NCBI RefSeq assembly: GCF_017569225.1
Contig: NZ_CP071868.1
Coordinates: 310,001 to 374,000 of the forward strand
Direction of reading: 5' to 3'
Source of the DNA: Pengzhenrongella sicca
GTDB taxonomy: Bacteria > Actinomycetota > Actinomycetes > Actinomycetales > Cellulomonadaceae
DNA: 64,000 bases
Shown: positions 32,534 through 41,502 of the stretch, piece after piece
Layout: each line of letters opens with the position of its first letter
How positions within the stretch are numbered: position 1 is the stretch's first letter
Position numbers and translations under genes: made by a program
Notes under the pieces: model-generated
What the model was told of the DNA's origin: nothing
Databases searched by the model: none
What the model saw: the letters and a program-made list of their open reading frames with translations, nothing else

Positions 32534-33305
32534 CGGCGTCGGCCGCGCCGAGCTCGACCTCGACGGTGAGGGCGCGATGGTCCGAGACGCCCAGGTCGAG
32601 GCTCGAACCGGCCGAGGTGACCCGGACCGCGCCCGCGCCGAGGATGTGGTCGATCTGCCGCACCGGCCGGCCGACGGGAAACGTCATCGCCGTGACGAGC
32701 GGCCGCATCCGGCTGGCCCGCGCGGGAAAGGCGCCCGCGAGATTCAGGTCCCCGAGGACGATGCGCGGTCCGGGCAGGTCGCGGCTCCCCGCCAGCACAC
32801 GGGCGAGCTGGAACGCGTTCCAGCCGGGGATGAGCGTGAGGTGGGTCGTGACGACCGTGAGCGGCCCGTCGGGCGTCTCGAGCACGGCGACGACGGCGGC
32901 GCGCGGCTCGTCCCGGACGAGGGACGGCCGACGGCGGACGCCGACCAGCGGCACCCGCACGCGCAGCGTCGGCAGCCGGAGCGTGCGCCACTGCCGCACG
33001 GGGAACCGGCTCAGGAGCGAGATGCCGTAGCTCGACTCCGTGGGCGGATGGTCGCCGGTGGCGGCTGACCAGCTGCCCGGCACCCCGGCCATGGTCGAGA
33101 CGAACCGGTACTCGCGCGCCCCCATGGCCGCGGCGGCGACCGCCGTGAGGTCGGCGCCGTGCGAGCGCGGCTGGCCGCAGTCGACCTCCTGCAGCGCCAG
33201 CACGTCGGCGTCGAGGTGCCCGACGGCGGCGGCGAAACGCTCGGAATCGACACGGCCGTCGGTCAGGGACTTGCCGTGCAGGATGTTGAAGGTCGCGAGC
33301 CGCAT
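32508..33305 (-). CDS. Endonuclease/exonuclease/phosphatase (EEP) family protein
   Basis: The 265-residue protein has the EEP core: LATFNILHGKS (Asn of the first motif), DADVLALQEVD (metal-binding Glu), THLTLIPGWNAFQ, VLGDLNLAG (Asp and Asn) and GVSDHRALTVEVE (catalytic Asp-His). It should cleave a phosphodiester or phosphoester, for example in nucleic acid or phospholipid; the substrate is open. No signal peptide is seen. ATTCTC on the forward strand at 33313 is a -10 box (GAGAAT) seven bases before the start. Confidence 0.88.
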   Translation of the reverse strand: MRLATFNILHGKSLTDGRVDSERFAAAVGHLDADVLALQEVDCGQPRSHGADLTAVAAAAMGAREYRFVSTMAGVPGSWSAATGDHPPTESSYGISLLSRFPVRQWRTLRLPTLRVRVPLVGVRRRPSLVRDEPRAAVVAVLETPDGPLTVVTTHLTLIPGWNAFQLARVLAGSRDLPGPRIVLGDLNLAGAFPARASRMRPLVTAMTFPVGRPVRQIDHILGAGAVRVTSAGSSLDLGVSDHRALTVEVELGAADAVSADRDRR

Positions 33306-33312
33306 CGAGCAG

Positions 33313-33318
33313 ATTCTC
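33313..33318 (-). promoter_or_regulatory. -10 box of EEP phosphatase gene
   Basis: On the reverse strand GAGAAT is followed by seven bases and ATG 33305, a leaderless arrangement. Confidence 0.45.
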
Positions 33319-33374
33319 TTCCGTTGCCATGCAGGGCCGCCCCGAAGCGTATCCGCGTTCGGCCCGCCCCCGGC

Positions 33375-34106
33375 CTACCCCCCGTAGCGCCCGACGAAGT
33401 TCGCGAGGATGCGCGGCGGGACGTCGACGCGCGCGTCACGGACGCCGTCGATCACCCGCTCGGCGTCGCCCGCGGGGAAGTACCCCTCGTTCCGGTAGGT
33501 CTGGATGCGCAGCACCAGGCCCGGCACGTCCAGCTCGGGGTGGAACTGGGTCGCGTAGAGGTTGGACTTGACCCGGAACATCTGGATCGGGCACGCCTGC
33601 GACGAGGCGAGCAGCGTCGCGCTGGCGGGCAGCGTCCGGCAGGCCTCCTTGTGCCCCACGAACGCGTCGAACGTCGTCGGGATCCCGGCAAGCAACGGGT
33701 CGGCCGCGCCCTGCTCGGTCAGGGTGATCGGGACGGCGCTGACCGCCTCGCCGTAAGTGAGGTCGATGACGGCGCCCTCGTGCACCCCGAGCGTGCCGAC
33801 GCCGTAGCACGCGCCGAGGAACGGGAAGTCGCGCTCGACCACCTCGTCGAGCAGGAGCTGCAGCTCGGCCTCGACCCGGCGCTGGACCGCCGACTTCGCG
33901 TCCGCAGGGTCGCTTGAGTTGAACGGGCTGCCGCCGACGAAGATGCCCGCATACCGGTCGAGGTCGATGGCCGGCAGCGGGGCTGCCTCCATCCGGACGC
34001 GGTGCAGCGCCTGCGCCGGCAGCCCGGAGAACTCGATGAACGCCTCGAACTCCTGGTCGGCGGCGTCGTCGTCCGTGCGAGAGGCGAGCAGGAGGAATGG
34101 CTTCAT
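33375..34106 (-). CDS. Class I glutamine amidotransferase (GMP-synthase-like)
   Basis: This 243-residue protein has the GATase-1 triad: nucleophile Cys100 in FLGACYGVG, and His189 and Glu191 in YATQFHPELD. GIFVGGSPFNSSDP is the oxyanion region. Stand-alone proteins of this type resemble the GuaA amidotransferase half and may act on gamma-glutamyl or other amide substrates; without a synthase domain the acceptor is unknown. A TACGCT -10 box lies eight bases before ATG 34106. Confidence 0.88.
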   Translation of the reverse strand: MKPFLLLASRTDDDAADQEFEAFIEFSGLPAQALHRVRMEAAPLPAIDLDRYAGIFVGGSPFNSSDPADAKSAVQRRVEAELQLLLDEVVERDFPFLGACYGVGTLGVHEGAVIDLTYGEAVSAVPITLTEQGAADPLLAGIPTTFDAFVGHKEACRTLPASATLLASSQACPIQMFRVKSNLYATQFHPELDVPGLVLRIQTYRNEGYFPAGDAERVIDGVRDARVDVPPRILANFVGRYGG

Positions 34107-34114
34107 AAGGGGGG

Positions 34115-34120
34115 AGCGTA
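34115..34120 (-). promoter_or_regulatory. -10 box of amidotransferase gene
   Basis: TACGCT on the reverse strand ends eight bases before ATG 34106, with no Shine-Dalgarno sequence. Confidence 0.45.
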
Positions 34121-34319
34121 GGGCGGCCCCGGCCGGGCCGCATGCGCCGCCACGCCCTGGTGTCTGTCGGGGCTCTGAGTGTTCGCTGTGCCCCGAACGG
34201 GTGCGGCCTTTGTGGGAATCGGGTGATTGTGTCTGGTTGGTCCGGCTTCGTCGGGACGAGGCGGGGCCGCCGCCCTACCGTGAGCGAACGGTGGGGAGCG
34301 CCGGGAAAGGCGGGGAGCG

Positions 34320-35891
34320 ATGACCGAGCCATCGGGCACCGCGCTCGCGCACGTCGGCGAGTTCGGGCCGTACGACGCTCTTGCCGACCGCGCGCACCGG
34401 CTGTACCTCGACGGGTATGCCGAGCGCGCCGTCCGCGCCTGCCGTGAGGGCCTCGTCGTCACTCGCGGCGGCGGTGACCTGCCAACCACGCGCTTCCTGC
34501 GGTATATCGAGGGCGTCGCGCTCCAGGGGGTCGGCCGGCACCGCGAGGCGGTCACGGTTGCGCTCGACCTGCTGCGCGACGTCGACGACGAGCCCGACCT
34601 CATGTGGCGCGCGAAGACGCTCGCGCTCCTGGCCCAGTCGTCCAACCGGGTCCAGGAGGTCAGCCGGGCGCTCGACGCGCTCGCCGAGGGGGCGTGGCTG
34701 GTCGCCCAGACCCGCCCGGGCCGCTACAGCCACGTCTCCGCGAGCATGGCCGTCGCGCACGCGCTCCGGGCCGTGTACCTGTTCGAGCAGTCGGACGACG
34801 TGCTGGCCGGCATCTGCACGGGCGAGGACCTCGACCTCGGTCTGCAGGTGGAGCACGAGCGGGCCCTCCTGAGCGCCCTGTGGGCAACGACCCTGCTGCT
34901 CGTCGGGGACGAGCCGGCCGCAGGCGCGCAGCTCGTGCGCTGCGCCGAGCGGTCGCTGCGGATGCGGCGCATCGCGCTGCTCGTCGGCGATGGCGAGATG
35001 GCCGCGCGCGCGGAGTCCATCGAGGCGTACGCGACGAGCCGGCTCGGCGCGACGCAGCTCGCGGTCGCCCGCGCCCGGGCGGCGAGCGGGCGGTTCCGGC
35101 GCCGGGACGAGCTCGTCGAGACCCACCTCGTGCGGCTCGTGCTGGGCGAGGCGTCGGCGCTCGCGGGTGACCTCGGCGAGGCCCGTCGGCAGTTCGACGC
35201 CGCGCAGTCCGCCTCGGCTCGGGTCGGCCGGGACATCTGGACGGCGGCGGCGGTCGAGGCGCTTGCGGGGGTCGAGGTCGCGGAGAACGGCAGCCACCCG
35301 GGGCTGGTGCTGTGGAGGAACCTGGCCCGGGCTGCGCTCGGGCGGGTGTGGGCCGAGCGCGAGAGTCGGTTCGCCGCGCTGCAGGTCCGCAACCAGGTGC
35401 GGGCGCTGACGCTCGAGACCGACCGGATGGGTCAAGTCGTGCTGCTCGACCCGCTCACGGGGCTCGGGAACCGTCGGATGCTGGCCGGCGTGGTCGAGCG
35501 GGCGGGCCCGCTCCTGTCGGCGGTGTTCGTGGACGTCGACGACTTCAAGCTGGTCAACGACCGCTTCTCCCATGAGGCCGGCGACGAGGTGCTCCGGCGC
35601 CTCGCCGTGATCCTGAGCTCGCACTGCCGCTCGGGCGACGTGCTGGTTCGCTACGGCGGGGACGAGTTCGTGATCCTGGTCTTCGCCGGGAGCGCCGCGG
35701 CCCAGGAGGTCGCGAGCCGGCTGCTCCACGCGGTCCGCTCGGCGCCGTGGTCGCAGGTCGCGCCCGGCCTTGCCGTCACGGTCTCCGTGGGGGTCGGCCA
35801 GCCGGCGACGGCGCGCGGCGCGATCGCCGCCGCCGACGCGGCGCTGTACGCCGCAAAGCGCGCTGGCCGGGACGGCATGGTGACCGTCTGA
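34320..35891 (+). CDS. Diguanylate cyclase with N-terminal helical (TPR-like) sensor
   Basis: The 523-residue cytosolic protein starts at ATG 34320 behind AAAGGCGGGGAG. Residues 1 to about 350 are Ala/Leu/Arg-rich helix pairs resembling TPR repeats. The GGDEF domain begins at LLDPLTGLGNRRML, with VFVDVDDFKLVND and the active-site GGDEF at 446-450, so it should make c-di-GMP from two GTP. An inhibitory I-site, RSGD (437-440), lies five residues upstream, predicting product feedback. No EAL domain or membrane segment is present. Confidence 0.92.
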   Translation: MTEPSGTALAHVGEFGPYDALADRAHRLYLDGYAERAVRACREGLVVTRGGGDLPTTRFLRYIEGVALQGVGRHREAVTVALDLLRDVDDEPDLMWRAKTLALLAQSSNRVQEVSRALDALAEGAWLVAQTRPGRYSHVSASMAVAHALRAVYLFEQSDDVLAGICTGEDLDLGLQVEHERALLSALWATTLLLVGDEPAAGAQLVRCAERSLRMRRIALLVGDGEMAARAESIEAYATSRLGATQLAVARARAASGRFRRRDELVETHLVRLVLGEASALAGDLGEARRQFDAAQSASARVGRDIWTAAAVEALAGVEVAENGSHPGLVLWRNLARAALGRVWAERESRFAALQVRNQVRALTLETDRMGQVVLLDPLTGLGNRRMLAGVVERAGPLLSAVFVDVDDFKLVNDRFSHEAGDEVLRRLAVILSSHCRSGDVLVRYGGDEFVILVFAGSAAAQEVASRLLHAVRSAPWSQVAPGLAVTVSVGVGQPATARGAIAAADAALYAAKRAGRDGMVTV

Positions 35892-35925
35892 GCGGCCCCC
35901 TGTTCCCCTCGAGGGCGCACTAGGC

Positions 35926-35931
35926 TACGCT
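35926..35931 (+). promoter_or_regulatory. Probable -10 box of cspA
   Basis: TACGCT implies transcription starting near 35938 and a 5' leader of about 145 nt, a length typical of cold-shock mRNAs. TAGGCT at 35921 is an alternative. Confidence 0.45.
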
Positions 35932-36082
35932 GACGCGTGAAGTTGCTGTGCATCGAACGTCTTGAACGCTTCTAGCTTCGGCTGTTGCGCTTTTTGTTCC
36001 TACCCCGGAGCGGACGACGAACACTGCGACGAGCGATCCCGACAGTCGGGGTCGACCGAACGCTCCTGGAGGAGATTTTATT

Positions 36083-36286
36083 ATGGCTACTGGAACCGTG
36101 AAGTGGTTCAACGCTGAAAAGGGCTTCGGCTTCATCGCGCCCGACGACGGCGGCGCGGATGTCTTCGCCCACTACTCCGCGATCTCGAGCAGCGGCTACC
36201 GCTCGCTCGACGAGAACCAGAAGGTTGAGTTCGACGTCACCCAGGGCCCGAAGGGCCCGCAGGCCGAGAACATTCGCCCGCTCTGA
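36083..36286 (+). CDS. cspA: Cold shock protein (CspA family)
   Basis: The 67-residue protein is one cold-shock domain. It has [18 protein letters not shown] with RNP1 (KGFGFI) and RNP2 (VFAHY), and ends in a [11 protein letters not shown] segment typical of actinobacterial CspA. It binds single-stranded RNA or DNA as a chaperone. GGAGGAG lies nine bases before ATG 36083. The T-rich, structured leader of about 145 nt suggests temperature-dependent translation. Confidence 0.97.
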   Translation: MATGTVKWFNAEKGFGFIAPDDGGADVFAHYSAISSSGYRSLDENQKVEFDVTQGPKGPQAENIRPL

Positions 36287-36354
36287 TTCGAACACACCTG
36301 AGTCTTCCGACCCGGCCGTCCGCGGCTGAGCCGACCTAAGGCTTGCACCACCAC

Positions 36355-36382
36355 GAGTGCCCCGGCTTCGGCCGGGGCATTC
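36355..36382 (+). terminator. Terminator after cspA
   Basis: A 12-bp stem centred on GCCCCGGC-TTCG-GCCGGGGC, with one G-U pair in the lower part and a stable TTCG loop, lies 69 bases after the stop. Confidence 0.8.
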
Positions 36383-36454
36383 GTGCGTCCGGGACCGTGC
36401 GTCCTGAGCGGTGTGCCCGGGCCTGTGTGCCCGATGCCCAACGGGCTCAGGGGC

Positions 36455-36691
36455 TCAGGGCACCTCGGTCACGTCGACCTCGTACGTGAACCCGTCGAGG
36501 ATCTCGGCCGCGTGCTGATGAGCGGCGGCGGAGGCGACCGCGAGGTCAGGCGCCTCCCCGAGCACGACGAACGTCACCCCCCGTTCGGCGATCGCGTAGG
36601 AGTCCTGCGCGTGCAGGGCGTCGGCCATGCCGGCGCGCGCCTCGTCGTCGAGCACGTCGGAGACGGTGATCTGGGCAAGGTAGGCGGCCAT
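36455..36691 (-). CDS. Small protein of unknown function
   Basis: The 78-residue product starts at ATG 36691, ten bases after GGGAG; ATG 36700 is an alternative. It has a ferredoxin-like pattern (AYLAQITVSDVL, helix, GVTFVVLGEAPDL, helix, EVDVTEVP), similar in outline to small YCII/dimeric alpha-beta proteins, but no family motif is clear. It is divergent from the ParA-like ATPase at 36796. Confidence 0.55.
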   Translation of the reverse strand: MAAYLAQITVSDVLDDEARAGMADALHAQDSYAIAERGVTFVVLGEAPDLAVASAAAHQHAAEILDGFTYEVDVTEVP

Positions 36692-36795
36692 AGTTCCCAT
36701 TCTCCCGCCCCGGTGGCGCGTGTCCGGGCGCGGAGCGGTGCGTCCGTGCGGCTCGCAGCGTAGGTTCGGACCAGTGCAGAACAAAGGAGTCCTCC

Positions 36796-38259
36796 ATGAG
36801 CGGGCCTGACGCCGCGGCTCCCACCGAGGCCTGCGCGCGGGCGGTGGTCGGACCGACCGGCGACGCGGAGCTGGTCGTGGACGGCATCGTGTACCGATTC
36901 TCGGCGTCGAACGCGGCCGAGGCCGACGGCGTCGTCACCGAATTCATGGCCACGAGGGCTGCCCACCAGGACCGCGTCCTCGACCTGCAGATCGAGGACC
37001 CGGACGGCGAGTGGAGGCTGACCATCTACCCGGACGGCACCGTGCAGGAGGGCGGCACCCCGATGCCGGAGCGCCGCGGCCGGCGCCGCCTCGCGGACGA
37101 GATCGACGACGTCGAGTTCGAGCCGCCGCAGCGCGGAGATCCCAGCCCGTTCTCGCCCGTGCGTAGCTCCGCGTTCGGCCGACCCGATCCGGCCGGCCCC
37201 GAGCCCGTGGTGACAGCAGCGGTCCCGACCGACCCGGTCCGGGTCGCCGCCGTCCCGCCCGAGCCGCCGCGAGCCGCCGCCGCCCCGACCGAGCAGGCGG
37301 TCGCGGCGTCGCCGGGGCAGGGCAGCCTACCGACGCTCGACGACCTCCTCGCGACGCGGCCGGAGCCGCCGGCGGGACCGGCCGCGCGCGGCTGGCAGGC
37401 CTCCGTGCGGCGACTGACCGGCGGCCTCATCGCGCCGACGCCCGGCCGGGCGGAGCTCCTGCACCGCGCGGCCGTCCACTCGGTGCAGCGCAGCCTCAAC
37501 GGTCCGAAGACGATCGTCGTGCTCAACCCGAAGGGCGGCGCGCACAAGACGACCGCGACCCTGCTGATCGCCGCGAGCTTCGGGATCCACCGCGGCGGCT
37601 ACACGCTCGCGTGGGACAACAACGAGACCCGCGGCACGCTCGGCTGGCGGTCGGCGCACGCCCGGCACGCCAACACCGCGGTCAACCTCCTGCAGGATCT
37701 CGACCGGTTCGCGCACCTGGGTTCGGCACGCGTCGGCGACCTGGACAACTACGTGCGGGCGCAAGGCTCGGCCCAGTTCGACGTGCTGGCCTCCGACGAG
37801 GACGCCGCCTCCGCCGCCTCGATCGACGGCGCCGCGTTCACCGCCCTGCATCGCACCCTCGCGCGGTTCTACCGGGTCATGGTGATCGACACCGGGAACA
37901 ACATGCGCGCCTCGAACTGGCAGGCCGCCGTGGCGGCCGCCGACCAGCTGGTGATCGTCTCGACCATCCGCGAGGACACCGCCCAGTCGGCCGCGTGGGC
38001 GATCGACGCGCTGCGGGCCACCGGCCACGCCGACTCCGTGCGCCGCGCCGTGACCGTGCTCTCAGCGCCCTCGGCCGACGTCGATCCGAAGCTCAGGGCC
38101 CGCTTGCACACGCACTTCGGCCAGCTCACCCGCGCGGTGCTCGACGTGCCGCACGACCCGGCGCTCGTGCCCGGCGGCCCCCTGCGCGTCGACGCGCTGG
38201 CGCCGGCCACCCGAGAGGCCTGGTTGCACGTGAGCGCCGCGGTCGCCGAGGGCCTCTAG
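36796..38259 (+). CDS. ParA/MinD-like ATPase with long N-terminal extension
   Basis: The 487-residue protein has an N-terminal domain of about 80 residues (ELVVDGIVYRFSAS, WRLTIYPDGTVQEGG), a Pro/Ala-rich linker to residue 235, and a MinD/ParA ATPase domain with deviant Walker A KGGAHKTT (246-253) and VMVIDTGNNMRASNW as the Walker B region. Similar proteins are associated with type VII secretion or with cell-pole organisation in actinobacteria. No WXG100 or EccC gene is nearby. The start has AAAGGAG upstream and a TAGGTT -10 box at 36762. Confidence 0.85.
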   Translation: MSGPDAAAPTEACARAVVGPTGDAELVVDGIVYRFSASNAAEADGVVTEFMATRAAHQDRVLDLQIEDPDGEWRLTIYPDGTVQEGGTPMPERRGRRRLADEIDDVEFEPPQRGDPSPFSPVRSSAFGRPDPAGPEPVVTAAVPTDPVRVAAVPPEPPRAAAAPTEQAVAASPGQGSLPTLDDLLATRPEPPAGPAARGWQASVRRLTGGLIAPTPGRAELLHRAAVHSVQRSLNGPKTIVVLNPKGGAHKTTATLLIAASFGIHRGGYTLAWDNNETRGTLGWRSAHARHANTAVNLLQDLDRFAHLGSARVGDLDNYVRAQGSAQFDVLASDEDAASAASIDGAAFTALHRTLARFYRVMVIDTGNNMRASNWQAAVAAADQLVIVSTIREDTAQSAAWAIDALRATGHADSVRRAVTVLSAPSADVDPKLRARLHTHFGQLTRAVLDVPHDPALVPGGPLRVDALAPATREAWLHVSAAVAEGL

Positions 38260-38667
38260 CCGCCGCCGACCAGTGCCGCACGTGGCGCCGGCGCCGGTCC
38301 CGGCGTCGGCGTAGGCAACCGCCAGCTGCCGGACGCCTGAACCTGACAGCCGCGCGAGTGACTCCTGGGGCTGCCGTGACCCACGAGACACCCCCTCCAC
38401 CCCAGGAGTCACTCGGGTACCACGCGCGTCGCTGAGGTTCACTCCCGCGGTCGGCAGCACCACCCGTCCGCGCGGAACATGTGACCCGTGGGGCGCCGGA
38501 GGCCTCGGCGCGTGCCTCAACCGCCTCAGCAGTCCCACGCGCTCCATGCTCCGCGCGGACGGCAGCGTCTCCCGCGCCGACCGGCGAGAGTCGCCGTCGC
38601 ACCCGTGCAAGAACCCGCACACACGCGACACAGAGCAGGTATAGGTGGCCGTACGACGTCGGGAACA
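38260..38667. other. 400-bp intergenic region before ECF sigma gene
   Basis: No gene is evident. It contains the 16-bp inverted repeat at 38355-38415, and the sigma factor promoter presumably lies in its last 60 bases. Confidence 0.6.
38355..38415. repeat. Perfect 16-bp inverted repeat with 29-bp spacer
   Basis: CGAGTGACTCCTGGGG (38355-38370) and its exact inverse (38400-38415) flank 29 bases. It is too widely spaced for a simple terminator and could be a small mobile-element-like palindrome, an attenuator or a paired operator. Confidence 0.85.
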
Positions 38668-39207
38668 ATGGTGGCTGAACAGCCCGCGCTAGTAGCCGAT
38701 GGACCAGTGGAGGCGCCCGTGCCGACTCGCGACGACGCGTGGTTCGAGGGCCTCTTCCGTGCGCACGCAACCGCGCTGTACCGGTACTTCGCGCGGCGCG
38801 GCCCGCTGGACGACGCCGAGGACCTCACGGCCGACGTGCTCGCGATCGCGTGGCGCCGCCGCGACGACGTGCCCGACGGCGCCGAGCTGCCGTGGCTCTA
38901 CCGCACCGCGGGGTTCGTGCTCGCCAACCACCGCCGCAAGGGTCGTCCGGTGCCGGTCGCCGAGCTGCCCGACGACGTCGACGACGCGGACCCCGCCGAC
39001 CTCGCGCTCGCCGACGACGAGGTCCGGCACGTGCTTGCCGCGCTCGGCGCGCGCGACCGCCGGATCCTGCTGCTCCACGCGTGGGAGGGGCTCGACGGTC
39101 AGCAGCTGGCGGCGGTGCTCGGGATCTCGCGCGGGGGAGCCGACGCGGCCCTCTCCCGCGCCCGGAGCCGGTTGCGGGCCGCCTGGGCGGAGCTCCCGAG
39201 CGCGTGA
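38668..39207 (+). CDS. ECF-type RNA polymerase sigma factor
   Basis: This 179-residue protein has sigma region 2 (WFEGLFRAHATALYRYFARRG, DDAEDLTADVLAIAWRRRDD, LPWLYRTAGFVLANHRR) and region 4 (LGARDRRILLLHAWEGLDGQQLAAVLGIS, then ADAALSRARSRLR). It directs RNA polymerase to a specific regulon. ATG 38668 gives about 30 residues before region 2; a shorter start at GTG 38671 is equally possible. The following membrane protein, 110 bases downstream, takes the place usually held by an anti-sigma factor. Confidence 0.9.
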   Translation: MVAEQPALVADGPVEAPVPTRDDAWFEGLFRAHATALYRYFARRGPLDDAEDLTADVLAIAWRRRDDVPDGAELPWLYRTAGFVLANHRRKGRPVPVAELPDDVDDADPADLALADDEVRHVLAALGARDRRILLLHAWEGLDGQQLAAVLGISRGGADAALSRARSRLRAAWAELPSA

Positions 39208-39317
39208 GCGCGCGAGCGCTCGAGCCCCCGGTGCAAGTCTGGCGGGCTCGGGCACATAGGCCGGGTAGACGCAGCAACCACCCCGACCGAACCCGCGACC
39301 TGCCCCGAGGAGCACCC

Positions 39318-40763
39318 GTGAACGACACGACCGGTCCAGAGCCCGAAGGGCCCGACGCCGCCTTCGACCGGCTGCGGGCCGCCGACCCGGCCGCCGGCCT
39401 CGCGGCGGACGTCGACGCCCTCGACGCCGCGGTCCGCCAGCGGATCGCGGCCGCGACCCACGACGCGACGGCCCCCGACGAGCTGTCCGTCGCGCGCGCG
39501 CGCCGCGGGCGCGCCGCCTGGCTGTCCGTCGCCGCCGTCGCCGCCGGCGCCCTCGTGTTCGGTTCCGCGGGCTACGCGCTCGGCAACGCGGGGGGTTCGG
39601 GCGATTCGACGACGGCCGGCGCCGTGATCACCCTCGGCCAGCAGGGGAGCGCCGAGCAGGGCGCGGCCTCCGACGCGGCGAACGCCGCTCCCGAGATGGC
39701 CACGAGCGACGTCGGCCGCAGCGCGCTGAGCTACCCGTCCGGGTACGGCAGCCGCACGACCTTCACCTCGACCGGACTCTCGGATGCGGCCGGTTCGGCG
39801 CAGGCCTGGGCCTACGACCCGGCCGCCGCGTTCAACGCCGCGACCGCCGAACGCGTCGCCGCGGCGCTCGGGCTCGCGGGCTCGGCGGCGCTCGTGGACG
39901 GGATGTGGTCGATCGGCCCGAACGACGGCACCGGCCCGTCGCTGCAGCTGCAGCCCGACGGGCTCGCGAGCGTGAACTTCTACGACCCGACCCGTGACCC
40001 GTACGCCTGCCAGGCCAGCGGGGCCGAGCCGGCCGAGGAGGGCGACGGGACCGACCCCGACAACGGCGCCGTTCCCCTGCCCGGGCCGCCGAAGGACTGC
40101 GCGACCGCCGAGGTCGGCGCCGCGCCGCAGGGCGACGCCGCGGTGGCCGCGGCCCGGGACCTCCTCGGCTCCCTCGGCGTGGACGCCGACGCGTTCGAGT
40201 ACGAGACGCAGGACTCCGGCGTCGTCGGCGCGTCCTACGTCTCCGCCTACCAGGTGGTCGACGGCGAGCGGACCGGCGCGGCCTGGAGCGTCGGGTTCGC
40301 CGGCGACGGCATCCAGTCGCTGAACGGGCCGCTCGCGGCGGTCACCTCGCTCGGGTCCTACGACCTCGTGAGCGAGCAGGAGGCGGTGTCCCGCCTCAGC
40401 GACCCACGGTTCGGGGCGAGCTACAGCTACCCGATGATGTACGCCAGCGGCATCGCCGACGACGCCGCATCCTCGGTCCGTGAGTCCGCCGAGCTGGGCG
40501 CGACGACCGATCTGGGCACGTCGACGGAGGTCGCCCCGGCGCCCGAGCCGACCCTTCCGCCTGCGGTCGAGCCCGGCAGCGCCTTCGCCTGGCCGGTCAC
40601 GGAGGTCACGCTCACCTCGGCCCGCCTCGGCCTGACGATGTACACGCTGCCCGACGGCGCGAGCGTGCTGCTGCCGGCCTACGTGCTCTCGAGCGCGGAC
40701 GGCCAGAGCTGGTCGGTGGTCGCGGTCGCGGACTCCCAGCTCGACTTCACCCCGCAGGGCTGA
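39318..40763 (+). CDS. Single-pass membrane protein, probable partner of ECF sigma factor
   Basis: From GTG 39318 (CGAGGAGC upstream) the product is 481 residues. The N-terminal 65 residues are acidic and cytosolic (AAFDRLRAADPAAGLAADVDAL), then one transmembrane helix (67-88) and a large extracellular Gly/Ala/Ser-rich domain with scattered Tyr and Trp. The short cytosolic motif recalls the proteins placed downstream of SigE-like ECF factors. No zinc-binding anti-sigma (ZAS) HxxxCxxC motif is present, so an anti-sigma role is only inferred from position. Confidence 0.75.
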   Translation: MNDTTGPEPEGPDAAFDRLRAADPAAGLAADVDALDAAVRQRIAAATHDATAPDELSVARARRGRAAWLSVAAVAAGALVFGSAGYALGNAGGSGDSTTAGAVITLGQQGSAEQGAASDAANAAPEMATSDVGRSALSYPSGYGSRTTFTSTGLSDAAGSAQAWAYDPAAAFNAATAERVAAALGLAGSAALVDGMWSIGPNDGTGPSLQLQPDGLASVNFYDPTRDPYACQASGAEPAEEGDGTDPDNGAVPLPGPPKDCATAEVGAAPQGDAAVAAARDLLGSLGVDADAFEYETQDSGVVGASYVSAYQVVDGERTGAAWSVGFAGDGIQSLNGPLAAVTSLGSYDLVSEQEAVSRLSDPRFGASYSYPMMYASGIADDAASSVRESAELGATTDLGTSTEVAPAPEPTLPPAVEPGSAFAWPVTEVTLTSARLGLTMYTLPDGASVLLPAYVLSSADGQSWSVVAVADSQLDFTPQG

Positions 40764-40826
40764 CGGCGCGAAAGATCGCCCACTGTTCGCTTTCCGCCGT
40801 CCGGCGGCGGGCGTTACGCTTGGCGA

Positions 40827-40870
40827 GACGACCCGACGTTCCCAGCCCCCTGCGGATGCGTCGGGTCGTC
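40827..40870 (+). terminator. Terminator between convergent genes
   Basis: GACGACCCGACG and its perfect 12-bp inverse enclose a 20-nt loop, starting 63 bases after the membrane protein stop. Confidence 0.65.
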
Positions 40871-40905
40871 CTCTGTCTGCGCATCGTCCGGTCTGCTCGG
40901 CCGGC

Positions 40906-40993
40906 ACCAGGACGCCGTGCCTACCAGGACGCCGTGCCTACCAAGGACGCGGTGCCTACCAAGGACGCGGTGCCTACCAAGGACGCGGTGCCT
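40906..40993. repeat. Tandem repeat, 2 x 17 bp plus 3 x 18 bp
   Basis: Two copies of ACCAGGACGCCGTGCCT (40906, 40923) are followed by three copies of ACCAAGGACGCGGTGCCT (40940, 40958, 40976). Each class is internally identical, so the array is recent. The end overlaps the stop codon of the reverse-strand gene 40992-41453. Confidence 0.92.
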
Positions 40994-41453
40994 ACCACGA
41001 CGCCCTGCGGCGCCCCGGCGGCAGCTCGCGCCGCAGCGGCCCGGGACCGCGCGGGGAGATCACGTCCCACCACCGCTCGACGACCGTCCCGGCGAAGAAT
41101 CCTGCGGCCACGGTCGTGAGCCCATCGGTCCACTCCGTCAGGAGCGCGTCAACGCAGGACTCGTCGCCCGCCCGGTCGCGCAGCTCCGCGAGCAGGGACG
41201 GCTGGTGGGTCTCGAGGTAGCCGCGGACGGCGAGCCGGACGTCGGCATCCGTCAGCGGCACGTCGCGGACGACCGCGGTCGTGGTCAGCTCGGTGGAGCT
41301 CAGGCCCTGGAAGGAGCGGGGCCACGGGCTGGTCGGCTCGTACTGGTCGCAGTCGGACGTCTGGGCAAGGAAGACGAGCTCGCCGTCGATGGCGGAGCAG
41401 GAGTCGGTCGATCGCCGGCCCTGGGTCTCGGTGGTCACGGTCAGTAGCAGCAT
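40992..41453 (-). CDS. Protein of unknown function
   Basis: The 153-residue product starts at ATG 41453 (MLLLTVTTETQGRRST). It has a beta-rich N-terminal third with two cysteines (SCSAIDGELVFLAQTSDC) and a helical remainder with CVDALLTEWTDGLTTVAAGFFAG, ending in a basic Pro/Arg tail. No signal peptide is seen and no family is recognised. Its stop is in the tandem repeat array, so the basic tail may vary between strains. It is divergent from the exonuclease at 41515. Confidence 0.6.
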   Translation of the reverse strand: MLLLTVTTETQGRRSTDSCSAIDGELVFLAQTSDCDQYEPTSPWPRSFQGLSSTELTTTAVVRDVPLTDADVRLAVRGYLETHQPSLLAELRDRAGDESCVDALLTEWTDGLTTVAAGFFAGTVVERWWDVISPRGPGPLRRELPPGRRRASW

Positions 41454-41502
41454 CCCCGAATCCTCGCGCGAGCCACCCACACGCGAACCCCTCGCCCGCC
41501 GG

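Noticed and set aside
36796-38259. A chromosome-partitioning parAB locus or type VII secretion cluster
   Set aside because: There is no parB, parS site, WXG100 or EccC gene next to the ATPase.
40906-40993. Possible CRISPR array
   Set aside because: Repeat units of 17-18 bp have no spacers between them.
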